The position numbers and the translations under genes are program-made. The notes below the pieces were generated by a model, which had not been told where the DNA came from, searched no databases, and worked only from the letters and a program-made list of their open reading frames with translations. Positions 1 to 14,300 of a DNA stretch of 64,000 nt are shown in pieces; the first letter of the stretch is position 1; every line of letters begins with the position of its first letter. This DNA is from Tridacna crocea (Eukaryota; Mollusca; Bivalvia; Cardiida; Cardiidae). The stretch spans positions 54,575,001 through 54,639,000 of the forward strand of contig OX031057.1 of the NCBI GenBank assembly GCA_943736015.1, in the 5' to 3' direction.

Positions 1-109
1 TAAAGGGTAGAAAACATTGTGGGAAAAGGAGAAAATGCTGGTTACCCACTACATTTTCTGAAGGTTTCTTTTTCAGGGGGCGTCAAAATTAGGGATTGGT
101 TTAAGTTAA
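1..109 (-). repeat. Hairpin MITE (TTAA family), cut by window edge
   Basis: The copy starts inside the central hairpin and ends at a TTAA. The right arm of the apex hairpin is partly lost: after GCTGGTTACC the returning strand is degraded. Confidence 0.75.
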
Positions 110-213
110 CATTTCATTCCTTTTCATTTATCATATAACATTATTTTTGAATTTGTGCCAAAACTGAAAGCACATGCAGAAAGCTAATGAGTCATGGCTT
201 GTGATAAAAGATT

Positions 214-441
214 TTAACCGTTTCCCAAATAAGCCCTTGTTTTTATGTGTCTGCAGTATAAGTCTTTTGAAAACACTGTGGGAAAAGGAGAAATTGCTCG
301 TAATGAGCAATTTCTCTTTTTCCCACAGTGTTTTCTGCCTGTTCAGGTAATTTTCTGCCACTGTTATGAAAGTTAAAATTGTCGTCTGCAAATGCTTTTA
401 GTTTGGAACAGTCTAAAATTTGTTGTTTGGGAAAGGGTTAA
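214..441 (+). repeat. Hairpin MITE, CGTAACG apex subfamily
   Basis: TTAA at both ends. The hairpin apex reads TTGCTCGTAATGAGCAA instead of the usual GCTGGTAACCAGC, and the outer stem ACACTGTGGG pairs with CCCACAGTGT, so both stem strands changed together relative to the majority subfamily. Confidence 0.85.
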
Positions 442-465
442 TATATCTGCAAAGAGTACTAAATC

Positions 466-715
466 GCCTGCAACACTTAAAAAGGTGCATTCGGACATCT
501 GCATAAAGTGTCGTCTCGGATCAGCCTGCGCAGTCGGTGTAGACTAATCCGAAAACGATACTTTCCAAGTTTAAGTAATTTTCTGTTTTGCGCAAATCTA
601 TTGAAAAACAAAATTTAATGCAGATGTAATGTGCCGTCTCAGATTAGCCTGCACAGACTGCACAGGCTGATCCTAGACGATATTTTAAGCAAATGTCCAA
701 ATGCCTTAAATAAGC
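466..715. repeat. Foldback repeat, GTCGTCTCGGATTAGCC family
   Basis: Begins near GCCTGCAACAC and contains GTGTCGTCTCGGATCAGCC with partial inverted copies (AGATTAGCCTGCACAG, GCTGATCCTAGACGATA). No coding capacity. The same family recurs at 1697, 10370, 10723 and 11751. Confidence 0.6.
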
Positions 716-1425
716 TAAATAAGGTAAGGCTGACCTGTGTCATTCTTCTTGTTATTAGTCAATTTTGTGCATGTCAAAAGACCAGTCTTCCTCAATATCC
801 AGTTGATTGTTAGACTAAACTGATTTTCTGAGGGTCCATAATTATATGATGACTTGCTAGGTAAAATGCACTGCAGAGATCCATTAAACCCGCTTTTGCC
901 AGAGCATGGGTCTAATAAAATATGGCTGTAAGTTCATTAAATCAAACTAGAGCTGTAACTAAATGCGACTTAATACCCCCCCCCCACCCCGCACTTTAAT
1001 GGAAAAAGTGTCAAGTTTAAGGGGAGATAATTCCTCAACCAGGAAGGGTTGACACTTGAAAATTGTGTCTTGCAAATCTTCAATATATGATCAGTATATG
1101 ATCAGTATATATGCGAAGTTTCAATACAATTGAAGAAAAACTGTAGGAAGAGTTCGTGACACAAAGTTACTAGTATTTTGTACACAGACGGACATACGGA
1201 TTGATTCCAGTATACCCCCGAAAACATTCGTTTTGCGGAGGTATAATTTAGTTAACTTTAAAGAACAAAATTCAGCCACTGAATATTTATTTACATTCAT
1301 TTCCATTAAATATTCTGGTGTGTTTCTATAAATTTCTCGTAACAGCAGGTAATTACTAGCTACCCTTTGGATGAAAATATAGTAATGAATTACCTGAAAA
1401 ACATATGAGCCATCCTCTAGTGGGT

Positions 1426-1659
1426 TTAACCCTTTCCCAAACAATCCCTGGTTCTTTCGACTTTGGGATAAAAGCCTTTTGAAAACACTGTAAGGAAAGA
1501 AGAAAATGCTGGTAACCAGCATTTTCTCCTTTCCCTACAATGTTTTCTACTCTTCCTAACAAAAATTTCATGTGTTTGAGTCTTATCTACTTTGTTGTCT
1601 GCAAAATAATGCTTTCTATTTGGACAAGTCTGAAATTATGTAGTTTGGTAAAGGGTTGA
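1426..1659 (+). repeat. Hairpin MITE copy
   Basis: Complete copy from TTAACCC to a decayed 3' end (TTGA). Apex is GCTGGTAACCAGC. Lies downstream of GPCPD1 exon 15, in the intron or 3' part of the gene. Confidence 0.85.
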
Positions 1660-1696
1660 CGAATCTCCATGCTGCATCCAACCAAGCAAGTCATCA

Positions 1697-1976
1697 TTGT
1701 ATGGCCTGCAATACGCCAAAAGGGGCATTCGGATATTTGCGTAAAGTGTCGTCTCGGATTAGCCTGCGAAGTTCCCGCAAGCTAATCCGAGACAGCACTT
1801 TACGACTACATTACATTTTGTGCTACAACAGACTTGTTCAAAACAGAAGCTTTCATTAAAACGGAAAGTGTAGTCTTGGATTAGCCTCTGCAGACTTCGC
1901 AGGTTTATCCGAGACGACATTTTACGCACATGTCTGAATGCTCCTTTTCGGGTGTTGCAGGCCATATTATGAAGCT
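1697..1976. repeat. Foldback repeat, long copy
   Basis: The outer parts GGCCTGCAATACGCCAAAAG and CTTTTCGGGTGTTGCAGGCC are inverted repeats. Inside, two blocks of the TCTCGGATTAGCCTGCG type face each other. This is the best preserved copy of the family in the window. Confidence 0.7.
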
Positions 1977-2177
1977 ATAAAATGCGTTTGAGGTACTCGT
2001 GAAGTAGACTTGTCTCTTGACAAATTTAGAAATAGCAAAAAGTTTTGACCTTGGCCAGCCTAAGCTGAACATGACAGCTGACTTGGGTTGATACTTCAGC
2101 AAATGCACTAGACCTCTATATCATAAAGCATGGATAAATATTATGAAATACAGCAATTTACATAAAAGACAGATTAC

Positions 2178-2313
2178 CAAGATTCCATAGCTCAAGCAGA
2201 ACTCAGTAGCCATCTGAACAGACTGTGTCCGTATGCCCTCATAATGTGTATAGGTTGTTGTGTTTGCCTGGGTCAGGAATAAAACAGGGTACTTATTCTG
2301 CTTCAAATTCAAT
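2178..2313 (-). CDS. GPCPD1: GPCPD1-like exon 15 (GDPD domain)
   Basis: Acceptor CTTGCAG, donor GTAATC. Encodes LNLKQNKYPVLFLTQ and a following QSVQMATEFCLSYGIL segment, the late part of the GDPD barrel. Ends in phase 0, so at least one more exon is expected beyond position 1. Confidence 0.9.
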
Positions 2314-5300
2314 CTGCAAGATTGATTTTAAAACATGAACATTAGGTAAATCATGAGCAGACTGCCACAAGTGAAATATTACACCAGGAAATTAAATTTT
2401 TTGTTTTGCTTATAACCAAAGAAGAATACTCTCACCGAATTTATAAATGGGTAATTTTTTTGGTATAACATATCAGCTATCTGACATACTAGTAAGATAA
2501 ACAATTCACCGACTGATAGCTGCTAGCTTGATTCAATTAATGTTTTCAATACTGCCGTAGCTTTTACATGTACTTCTGTCATAAATCCCATGAAATGCAA
2601 ATTACTAATCTTAAAGACTTCTTTAACTCTTTACCATACAATCAAAACTTTAAACAACCCCAAAATATAAGCCTTTTAAAAACATTGTGGGAAAAAGAGA
2701 AAATGCTGGTTCACAATGTTTTCTATCCTGCTGGAAACAATTTCCATTTTTGAATCATGTTTATTTTGTCGTCTACAACTGCTTTCAATTTGGACCAGTC
2801 CAAAACTTTGTTGTTTGGTAAAGAGTTAAATCTGTAGCAAGATTGGAGCGGAGACTAATTTGGCATAAAAGGACATTATTTCGAAGACAACAAATTAAAT
2901 TGGGGTCAACTGATTAATTGAATCTTTAAAAATCATTGGCTGCTTTGAGGTACAATGCAGAACTAGTCTTTATTTCCAACAAGTTGATGATTCCAATTGA
3001 ATTAAGAACTATACTAAACATATTAAATGAACACTTCAATTCACACAAGTTTAGATAATGACTTTGAAATTCAATTCAAGTATTTGGGCCATTTCATTAA
3101 AAGATACCTGAAACAAACTTTTTTCTAAGTGACAAAAAATGATTTATGACAGATTAATGTGGACTACTCTTCCAAGTAAATATGGATATTCAGGACTGTG
3201 GCCTCATTTTGAAAAACTGTCTCTACAAAGTCCAATATGGATTCAGATATTATGCACTCATTTAGAAGTACTTAAGCAATTCCATATGCCTTATAGAGTT
3301 TAGATTGTTGATGAGTATTTGCCCATACCAACCCTATGGCAAAGCTAGGACAATCAGTGCATCTTACATGTATCAAGTCAGGATTATATACATGAATGAT
3401 AAGAGTTGCCAGGTATTTTCGTATACATGTACCTAATTATATGTGACCTGCTACGCAAAAAGGGATCAGCTGGGAATTCTGTACATCAGTTAGATGATAA
3501 CAGATCAATGACAGAGCAGGTCAGTTTAAAATGATTATTCAAAAATAATACAAAACAAGAGGGCCATGATGGCTCTGAAATTGCTCACCTGAGTCTATTA
3601 ACCAAACATGAACCATTTTCAATCTAGTTTCCCAGTGACTAGTTTTTTATCAGACATTACCCATTATCAAACACTTTTGAGATATCAATAAAGCGAACAT
3701 TCTGACCAAGTTTCATGAGTATTGGACTGAAAATGTGGCCTCTACAGCATACAAAAGGTTTTTCTAAGATTTGACCAAGTGACCTAGTTTTGGCCCTGAC
3801 AATTACCCATTATCAAACTCTTTTGAGACATAACCAAAACAAACATTCTGACAAAGTTTGAAGAGTATCAGGCAGAAGATGTGGCCTCTAGAGTGTGTGA
3901 GGGGTGTTCGAAAAGTTTCGGGACGATTGGCGTCATTTTTTTTCATTTATTAAGATTTTTTAATGATTTTTTTCCGTTGTGATAGCTACAACTGTATTCT
4001 ATAGGTTGATAGAAACAAATACATGAAGATATACGCCACATGTGATAAATGGTCACTATAGCAACGTCATGTCGACGTGAACGGGGCACCTTGACGTCAC
4101 CTCACAAAACAATTTCATTTTAATTGCAAGTATCGATCACAATAAGCACTCCAGTATGTTTTTGAATTGTGTATGAAAAGTATTCGGCTGCAGGGTGCCC
4201 GTATACTACCTGCCATCAAAAGCTACATTGAATCGCCGACAATAAGGCTTTCTTGAAACTGTACAGAGAATGTGGCGACAGGTTCTTAAGTATTCATTAT
4301 TACGGCAGATGTAACTTGGATTGGTTTGTATAATCCAGAGACCAAGCCAGACAATTCTGTGAAAAAGCATCTAATTGACCCTCGCCTATAAAAGCAATGG
4401 TGAAACTTTTTAATTTATTGAAATAAACGGAGTTATTCTCTGCCACACACTGCCATACACTACTGATTGGAAAGACAGTCACAACACAATATTGCTCGAG
4501 CATACGGTCTTTTGATTTTTAAACTACATCGTACATAAAATGATATTCTTATTTTATATGATGACAGAAATGGCAGTTGGTGAAACTAGTGATTCATCAC
4601 CATAATTTTGTGTAGGTTCAACCATAAGCTCGTTTCAGGTGCACCTGCACCAACATGAATTGACCAGGGCTGTATAGGAGAAACGACCAAAAGAACCCGA
4701 CACATTCTACTTAAATCACAACAGCGCCACACCTAATACTTTATCAACTAACAAGAAAGTATCTGCTGGTAGATAGAGTAACACTATTGCGCATCCACCA
4801 TACTCCCGGACTCGCACAGAGTCATTCACCACTATCAAGCGTTACTGACGCAGTCACTGTTTCAACGACGTTGATGAATTTGCCCTTGTGGTCAGGGAAT
4901 GTACAAGGAACATTCCATCATCAGACTTCAAAAAATATTTTAATTCGTGCGTACATAGGCATCAGAGGCGCACTGAGCATACCGTGGAGTATTTTGAATA
5001 TAAACCATGATTATTTCAGACGTTTGTAAAGACAAACTTTTTATTTGGTGCATCAAGGTGCCCCGCTTACGTTGACATAACGTTGCTAAGGTGACAATAC
5101 ATCACATGTTACGTATATCTTCATTTATTTGTTTCAACCAAACTTTAGAATATGGTTGTAGCTATCAATATTGAAAACTTCATTAAGAAATATCAAAATA
5201 TAAAAGAGTGGTGGCACTTGTCCCGAAACTTTTCGAACACCCCTCCTACATAAGGTTTTCCTAATATTTGACCCTGTGACCAAGTTTTTGACTCCACATG

Positions 5301-8300
5301 ACCCATTTTCAAACTCATTCAAGTAATCACCGAGACAAATATTATGAAAAAGTTTCAGGAGTATCAGACTGAAAATGTGTCCTCCAGAGCATACACAAGG
5401 TTTTTATAACATTTGACCTATTGACCTAGTTTTTGACCCGACTGACCCCTTTTCAGACTCATCCAAGATATTATCAAGGCAAACATTCTGACCAATTTTT
5501 AAGAGTGTTGGACTGAAAATGCATCCTCCAGAGCGTATAGAAAGTTATTGTAAGATTTGACCTGGTAACCTAGTCTTTGACCCAAAATGACCCATTTTCA
5601 AACTCGCCCGAGATATCATCATGACAAACATTCTGACTAACTTACAAGAGTTTTGGACTGAAAATGTGGCTTCTAGAGTATACAAAAGGTTTTTCTAAGA
5701 TTTGACCTGATGACCTAGTTTTTTACCCAACATGACCCACTTTCATACTCATCCAAGATATCAAGACAAACATTCTGACCAACTTTCAAGAGTTTTGGAC
5801 TGAAAATGTTGCCTATGGAGCATAAACAATTTTTTTTCCAAGATTTGACCTAGTGACCTAGTTTTTGACCCAACATGACCCATTTTCGGACTTGTCCAAG
5901 ATATCATCGAGGAAAACATTCTGACCAACATTCATGAGTATCGGTAAGACAATGTGGCCTTGAGGTTTTTCTAAGATTTGACTTAGTGACCTCGTTTTTG
6001 ACCCAACATGACCCAATTTTGACCTCGTCCGAGATTTCATCAAGGCAAACATTCTGAACAAGTTTCATGAGTATCGTACGAAAAATGTGGCTTCTAGAGC
6101 GTACACAAGGTAAAAGTTGACAACGGATGATGGACAACGCACGCCAAACACAGCACTGTCACAATAGCTCCCTTTGAGCACTTTGTGCTCAGGTGAGCTA
6201 AAAAAGGCTACCACTTTTCAGACAGAAAATGTCATTAAAGCGGAAACTGTCAGCCCTCGTCAGCCTGAGCAATTTGTGCAGTCTGACAAGGGTTGACACT
6301 TTTCGCAGTTCCCAGAGGGTCCCTTTTTGTGTGATGTGTCAAATATACTTGAGCAATACAAAAATTAGGATCAAAGCACGAAACAATCATCCTACAATAT
6401 TTTCAACCCTTTCCAGGACAAAATTCATCATTCTTACATGTCCTCTGCTAATGCTTTCAACTTGTCAAATTTTGTCTTCTGATTAAGGTTTAACTCTTTA
6501 CCACAAAATGCCAACTTAATGACCCTGAGACCAGCATTTTCTCCTTTTCCCAAAATATTTTCTACACTATCGAAGTCAGAAATAATTTTACTTATAAGGT
6601 TTAATTTGGTTCAGTCCAAAAATTTGCCGTTAGGTGAAGAGTTTATAGGTAAAGAGTTTACCCAAATGGTAAGAGTTTCAACAAAAAAATTTATATGCAA
6701 TATGTACTCACGCAATACAAACATCAGGATCAAAGCATGAAAAAATTATTCTTCTTCCACCATGATGTTTAAATACAACAAGGAGTATTCTGTCTACAAA
6801 CTCATTCAAATCTGTGAAATATTTCTGTTCATGTGCCCCATCCTGAAATGAGTTCAATGAATATTTACTTTTAACCCTTCATTGGAAAAGCATGTCCTCA
6901 TGGGACATTGTACATCAAAGATCAACCTGCACATTCTATGCAGTCTAATCTTGACCTACACTGCCCACAAAAGGTAGGTTAGTTAAGCTTGGTAGCAATG
7001 GTTTTAAAAAACATATGATTTAAGTGATCCATATTTATATGACTACTTGCTTAACTCTTTACCACACAATCCTGACTTTTAACGACCCTGGGAAAGAAGC
7101 CTTTTAAAAACATTGTGGGAAAAGGAGAAAATGCTGGTTACCAGCATTTTCTCCTTTTCCCACAATGTTTTCTACCTTTCCCAGACCAAATTTCAATTTT
7201 TGAGTCACATTTATTTTGTCCCCTGCCAATGCTTTCAAATTTTCTCGTGTGGTAAAGAGTTAACATAATGCCTCAAAGAGATGCAGTAAGTCTGTTTTTG
7301 CCACAGCATGCCCTAATCTATTTTATATTTATTACAAAATAATAAACACTGCAATTTCTAAATAAATCACTAGCATATTATTCATTGCTAAAAGTGAGCC
7401 AGCTGAGCTAATCATAGAATTAAAACGAATCAATTTAATCAGCTCTCTTTGGCTTCACTCTTGCCAGATGACATTATTTTAGACTAATCCAACTCAAAAG
7501 CATTTGCAAGTATCAAATGGCTTCTTACCAAAAGGCTTCTACCTCAGGGTCGTCAAAAGTCATCATTGTCTGCTAAAGGGTTAATTAAATGATGGGTTTT
7601 GTTTTTGGTTGTGAAGAAAATATTTAGGAAATAGAGAAAAGATTGGTAACAAGAATTAATTTTTCTCTTTTCCCCATATTGTTTTCAAAAGCATTCCTTC
7701 TCACAGTCGTTAAAACACAGGACTGGTTAAGGATAATACAAAGCAACCTATTAAACACTAGAGCTAACAGTAAATCCTTGTGGAAATTTGACTTCAATTT
7801 GAAAGCCAGTGTGTAGATCGACAGATTCTAAACAGCGTTGTAGTGTTGGGAAAGGCTGTTGATCTTCTGGACTACCGTCTTCGTTGTTTGAACTGTCTAC
7901 AATAGAAATAATACACTATCCCACAAACATATCTACCCTTTACCACACATCCCAAAGTTTTAACTACCCTGAGGAAGAGAAGTGTTTTGGAAAATATTGG
8001 TAAAGGGTTAAGCAGTTTGTAAGCTTCATCTTTCAGGGAGTTTAACCCGTTACCATATGATAAATTTTTGGACTGGACCAAATTCAAAGCATCTGCAGAC
8101 AAAAAATCAAATCTTGTAGTTATGATGATTTATGACTTTGTTAGGGTAGAAAATATTGTGGGAAAAGGAGAAAATGCAACAATGATTTCTATAGGCTTCT
8201 TTCTCAGGGTCGTTAAAAGTCTGGACTGTGTGGACCTTTTTTAATGACCTGTATAGGTCTTAATTCTGCCAAAGAAAGCATTTGAGAACATCTGGCAAGA

Positions 8301-11300
8301 AGAAAGAAATTCTTGTTGTCATCCTTCTGTCCTTCCCCACCCCTGTCCATTACAGTTTTCTACTCTTTAATAAAATCCCATCATTTGAACTGCATTTCAT
8401 ATATCAACTGCAAATTGACCTTTCTACCAATTTTGATTGACAGGCGTACCATCTTATCAGCCAACGAAAACATAGCATTGGGCGTCATGTAAACAAAAAA
8501 GTCTGCCACAATTTCTGGTTACCTTGTCAGTTTGACAACCCAAATACCGCATTACTAAGGTGGGGCATGCTAAACTCGTGTTTACAGAAAGGACAATTAA
8601 AGAGAGTAGACTTTACTGAAAAGTAAATATTTCGCATTTCTATGTGATATAAAGCAGACTGGTTTAACATACCTGCCTCATGGTCAGGGTCGGATGAATG
8701 CCATACCTGCAAGATAATGGACAGGTCATGGAATGACCTAATCTCTGGATAACAATATTTTATACTAGTCTTTATTGAAAATTACTGCAGACACTAATTA
8801 AACCTTTTTCCACACAGTCCATTTTTAGTCTACCGGTAAACATATTTCTTTTAAATTGTTTGAGAAACAAGTTCTTACAGCTTTTATACTGATCCCTCTT
8901 TATTCTGTTTCCTGGGAACTACACCAGTACCCATGCCAAATGCGTGGGCTGATGGAAGAGTCCCAAAGTTGACACCTGCCCCTTGGTATCAAACTCAAGA
9001 CCTCATGGTTATGAGGCCGCCGCTCTACCACATTTCAACAACCATGATGAAAGCGTTTTTGAAAACCTTGTGGTAAAAGGAGAAAATACTGGTAACCAAC
9101 ATGTTTTGTACTATTTCTAAGAGAAATCTCAATTTTTGTGTAACATTTAATCTGTTGTCAGAAAAAAATTTAAACTTGGACCTGTTTAAAAATTTAAAAA
9201 ATTGTTATCAGGTAAAGAGCTAAATGATGGGATTCAACTTTGAAAGTATTAAAACACTGTTGGACACAGGGAAAAGGCCACTTTTTCAAAAACATCCAGT
9301 ATATCTGATAATAATTTAACCTTTACCACACAATGACGACTTCTGATGACCCTAAAGTAGATGCCTTTTGAAAACATTAAGGGAAAACAAGAAAATACTG
9401 GCAACCAGCATTTTCTTTTCCCACAATGTTTTGTTCCCTTTCCAAATCTAATTTAGATTTTCCAGTCACATTTATTTTGTCGTCTGCAAATGCTTTCAAT
9501 TTGGATCAGTTTATAAATTTGTCGTTTGGTCAAGACTTAAACCACTGACTTTTGGATTACTGCTGGTTCTAGCTATGAAGGACCAAATTTCAAAACATTT
9601 CATGGCTACAATCATCGTATACTTTGAGTAATGACTAAATCACAATGGTTTGGTTTCTAAAGGAACTATTTCTTCGTAAAGAACATGACCAATGGATGAA
9701 AAGTATTCACAGTTTTCTTTGTAGGACAAAAACTACCTATTTCAACTATTGTTTGATGATATTACCTTCATTTTCTGTAATTCTGATAATTTCAGCTCAT
9801 GTAATGGGATTTTTAGTAATTCCAGTTCTCCATCTTTCTTCTGAAAGTAAACCATAACAACAACATAGTATGAAGTGTAACTTTTATTTTCATGAAAAAT
9901 TTACCAATTAAAACTAGTATATTGTACACAGGCAGACACATGGACAGACCCATGGACGGACGGACACAGAGAAAGACAGGCTGATTCCAGACGACCAATT
10001 AAAAGTGACTGAAAATTTGGAATTTGTTTTGTGAAGGTAGAAAAACGTTGTTGGAAGAGGAGAAAATGCTGGTTACCAGCATTTTCTTTTTTTCCCACAA
10101 TGTTTTCTACAGGTTTATCAAAAGTACGGATTGTATGGTAATGGGTTAACAAGTAGTTTAAGTGTAAAGTAAAAATCTTCCGTAATAACAGATAAATTGT
10201 AAAATATCAAACTTCTTGCACAACAAAATGACAATGACATGGCCATGACAATGCCTTGATGTTTTCTTTAAAAAAACCCAGCTGAGCTAAAAATGAACAA
10301 ATGAAAATCTTGATGCATAAACAAAAAGAGACTCAAATGGCGGACTTTGTCCCGGTAAAGCACAATACAGCCTGCAACACGCAGCAAGGAACATTGGACA
10401 TTTACGTTCAGTTTAATCCCAGATTAGACTGTACAATCTGCACAGTCTAATCCGAGGTAACACTTTCTGATCATGTGTGATTTTTTGTTTAACTCTTTAC
10501 CACACAATCCCGACTTTTAACGACCCTATGAAAGAAGCCTTCTGAAAACATTGTGGGAAAAGAAGAAAATGCTGGTAACCAGCATTTTTCTCCTTTTCCC
10601 ACAATGTTTTCTACCCTCCCCAGTCCAAATTTTATTTCTTCAGTCACATTTATTTTGTCGTCTGCAAATGCTTTTCAATTTGGACCAGTATAAAATTCTC
10701 CCATTTGGTAAAGTGTTAACGCAGGTCAAATGTAGGGCAAAATGTAATGTTGAAGTAAATGCCATCTTGGATTAGCCTGTGCAAGCTGGTCATAGATGAC
10801 TCTTTATGCAATATCCAAAGACCCTTTTAACATGTTGCAGACCATATCAAACAATCACAATACACCAACCTTTTTGTATGAGATGTTGACTTGAAAATTG
10901 TGAAATACAATGACCTCTTTATCCTTTGTTAGCATCACGTCAATCTCAACAAAGTCTGCTCCCTGAAAATATAAATACTGTATGGTAGCTGTATAACATT
11001 AAGAGCACTGCATACCAGTGCCAATGGCTAACTGCAGTTGCTTTTTTTATTAGTGAAAGTCCTATGATGAAAAAGGGTCACAACTGTGTCAAAAATATAT
11101 CAGAGTTATCTTCTCTTCTTGTATGAATTTTCCTTTCAAATATTAAGTATGAACCAGCTCAAGTTTGAGGAAAATATCTTCAGTAAAGGTGGGAATGTGA
11201 CAAAATCTCAAAGTCTTTTAAACATGACTACCCAGACAAGGCTTAAACAAAAAAAAAACTGACTTTCTTCCAAGTGCAGGAAAGCTGATTAAAATACCTT

Positions 11301-14300
11301 TCAAAACTTTAGCTGCTCAATTATTAGATTCCTCTTTTTTCCAAAACCTATCTTTTCCCTGTCTACAAAATTTATTTAACTCCTTATCAAATGATAAAAT
11401 CTTACTCTTGTCAAAACTGAAAGCATTTCCAAAGTAAAAATTAATATGACTCAAAAGTTTAATTTGGTATTTGGAAGTGCAGGAAATATTGTGGAAAAAG
11501 AAAATAAAAAAAAATGCTTCATTTCAGCATTTCTCCTTTTTACCACAATGGTCTCAAAAGTTTTCTTCTTTAGGACAATTAAAAATTAGAATTTTTTGGT
11601 AAGTGGTTATGTGAAAATGAAAACCTTTTTGTTTATAATTCATCTACAGTTTAGACATCAAGTGAGAGATAGTGAAGATCAAATGTTTAACTGTACACAA
11701 GTGTACATTCTGTGCTGTAATATCATCCCCTACATCCTCTATTAAAGCTATATTGCTTGCAGCACTTGAAAATGTGCATTCGGATATTTTCATAAAGTGT
11801 CATCTCAGATCAGTCTGCACAGACTTGTGTAATATAGAAAATTATATAAGAATGGAATACATAGTCTCTTGATTAGTCTGCGCAGACTGCCTGGATGTCG
11901 CTTTTCACATTTCGAAGCCATATATGATTCCCTTAGAAGTGTATTCCAGACTTGTCCAAACTAAAAGCACTTGCAAACGAAAAATTACATGTGGCTCCAA
12001 TGTTGGGATGTGTCTTTGATTCAGGAGATAATATTGTGGGGAAAAGGAGATAGTGGTTACCACCATTTTCTCCTTTTGTAACAATGTTTTTCAAAGCTCT
12101 TTTTTTCCTTTGGGTCGTTAAAAGTTGTGTTTGAGTGGTAAGGGTTAAAACATCCCTAAATATGCTCTGAGACTTACACATATTATGCATCAAAAGGTTT
12201 GAAGGTAAAAAGGAGTTTAAAAGTTAAATATAGCTCACTTACATGACTAGCTGCATCTTTCAAAGACTGTACTGTGTTCTCTGGCACTGAAGCTAGACTG
12301 TAAAATGAATTCACCCATTACCACACGAGAAAAATTTAGACTGGTCCAAATTGAAAGTATTTGCAGACGACAAAATAAAGGTGACTGAAAAATTGAAATT
12401 TGTTCTGGGAAGGGTAGAAAACACTGTGGGAAAAGGAGAAAATGCTGGTTACCAGCATTTTCTCCATTTCCTACAGTGTTTTCAAAAGGCTTCTTTCTCA
12501 GGGGTGTCAAAAGTAGGGATTGTGTGGTAATGGGTTAAGAAACATGATAAATAAGCCAAGAAGGCAATGATGGCCCTGAAGTCACTCACCTGAGCCATTT
12601 GACCAAACACGATCCATCTTAAATCTCTTTTGAAAGTGTACACAAGGTTTTTCTAAGATTTGACAACATGACCAAGTTTTTGACCCAAAATGATCCATTT
12701 TGAAACTTATTTAAGATATCAGCAAGAGAAACATTCTGACCCACTTTCAAGAGTACTAGAATAAAAATGTGGCCTTTAGTACGTACGCAAAGTTTTTCTT
12801 CAATTTGGCCTTGTGACCTAGTTTTTGCCCAGATGACCCATTTTTGAATTCATCTGAGATATCATCAGGCCAAACAGTTTGACCAATTTTCAAGAGTATT
12901 GGACCAAAAATATGTCCGCTGGAGCCTACACGAGGTTTTTCTAAGACTTGACCTAGTTTTTGACCTGACATGACTCATTTCCAAACTAATCCAAGATATC
13001 ATCAATACAAATATTTTGACCGACGTACAAGTGTATTAGACATGAAATGTGGCCTCTAGAGTGTATAAATAGTTTTCAAAGATTTGACCTGGTGAAAAAG
13101 CTCACCTTTATCACAAAAGCTCACATCTATCACTTTGTGCTCGGGTGAGCTAAAAAGCAACTTACAGGAACACATAGATGACTTTTTAAAGTAGAACATT
13201 TGAGCAACTTCTGCAGTTTTGTTACAGTGCTGCCAATGTATTAAAACTGTAATCACAAGAAGAGGGTGTGGGGTTGTTCATTGTGTCTAGGGGTCATCTT
13301 TCCTCCCTCCCTCAGTTAAAAAAGAATCAGAGCCCCTTTACAGATTAGTTGACGGATGAAATTAGAGGAGTTGAACAACTAAATTTTGGCTTTAACCCAT
13401 TACCACACAATCCCTACTTTTGACGCTCCTGGAAAAGAAGCCTTTTGAAATCATTGCAGGAAAAGGATAAAATGCTGGTAAACAGCATTTTCTCCTTTTC
13501 CCACAATGTTTTCTACCCTTCACAAAACAAATCTTAAAATTTCAGTCACTTTTATTTTGTTGTCTGCAAATGCTTTTGATTTGGACAAGTCTAAAATAAT
13601 GTGGCCTGGTAATGAGTTAACCTGTGTATCTAAAAACATTGTCTGAAGAGAAACTTCAATCTTTAGTGTCCTGCTTTGCTCTCTCCGTATGCCTCTTTAA
13701 CTACCTTTGTTGCAAAGGAAATGAAAATTTGTATTTTCGACGGTATGCCTAGATGTATAGACATATGCATAGGTGGCTCCCTGGTATCTCTATTCATTGT
13801 ATTAACCCATTACTACACAATCCCTACTTTTGATGCCCCTGAGAAAGAAGCCTTTAGAGAACATTGTGGGAAAAGGAGAAAATGCTGGTTACCAGTGTTT
13901 TCTCCTTTTCCCACAATGTTTTCTACCCTTCACAAAACAAATTTCAAATTTTCAGTCACTTTTATTTTATCGTCTGCAAATGCTTTCAATTTGGATGAGT
14001 CTAAAATATTGTTGTCTGGTAATGAGTTAAAATCTTACTTCAACTATAAATAATTAACTTTTTACCAAACAAAATAAATTTAGACTTGTCCAAATTCAAA
14101 GCATTTGAACAAATTACACATGACTCAAAAAGTCAAGATTTGTTTTGGGAAGGGTAGAAAACATTGAAGGAAAAGGAGAAAATGCTGTTTACCAGCATTT
14201 TCTCCTTTTCCCACAATGTTTTCAAAGGCTTCTATCTCAGGGTTTTAAAAACCTGGGATTCTTTGGTAAAGGGTTAAACAAAACAAAAATCTGTGAATCC

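Noticed and set aside
4300..5029. Mariner transposase in the two short frames at 4300-4503 and 4787-5029
   Set aside because: Neither frame shows a helix-turn-helix or a DDD motif that I can recognise.
8527..8712. 61-residue minus-strand frame as one exon
   Set aside because: Only the first 34 bp after the AG at 8707 fit between exons 11 and 13 in phase; a GT donor follows and the remainder has no homology.
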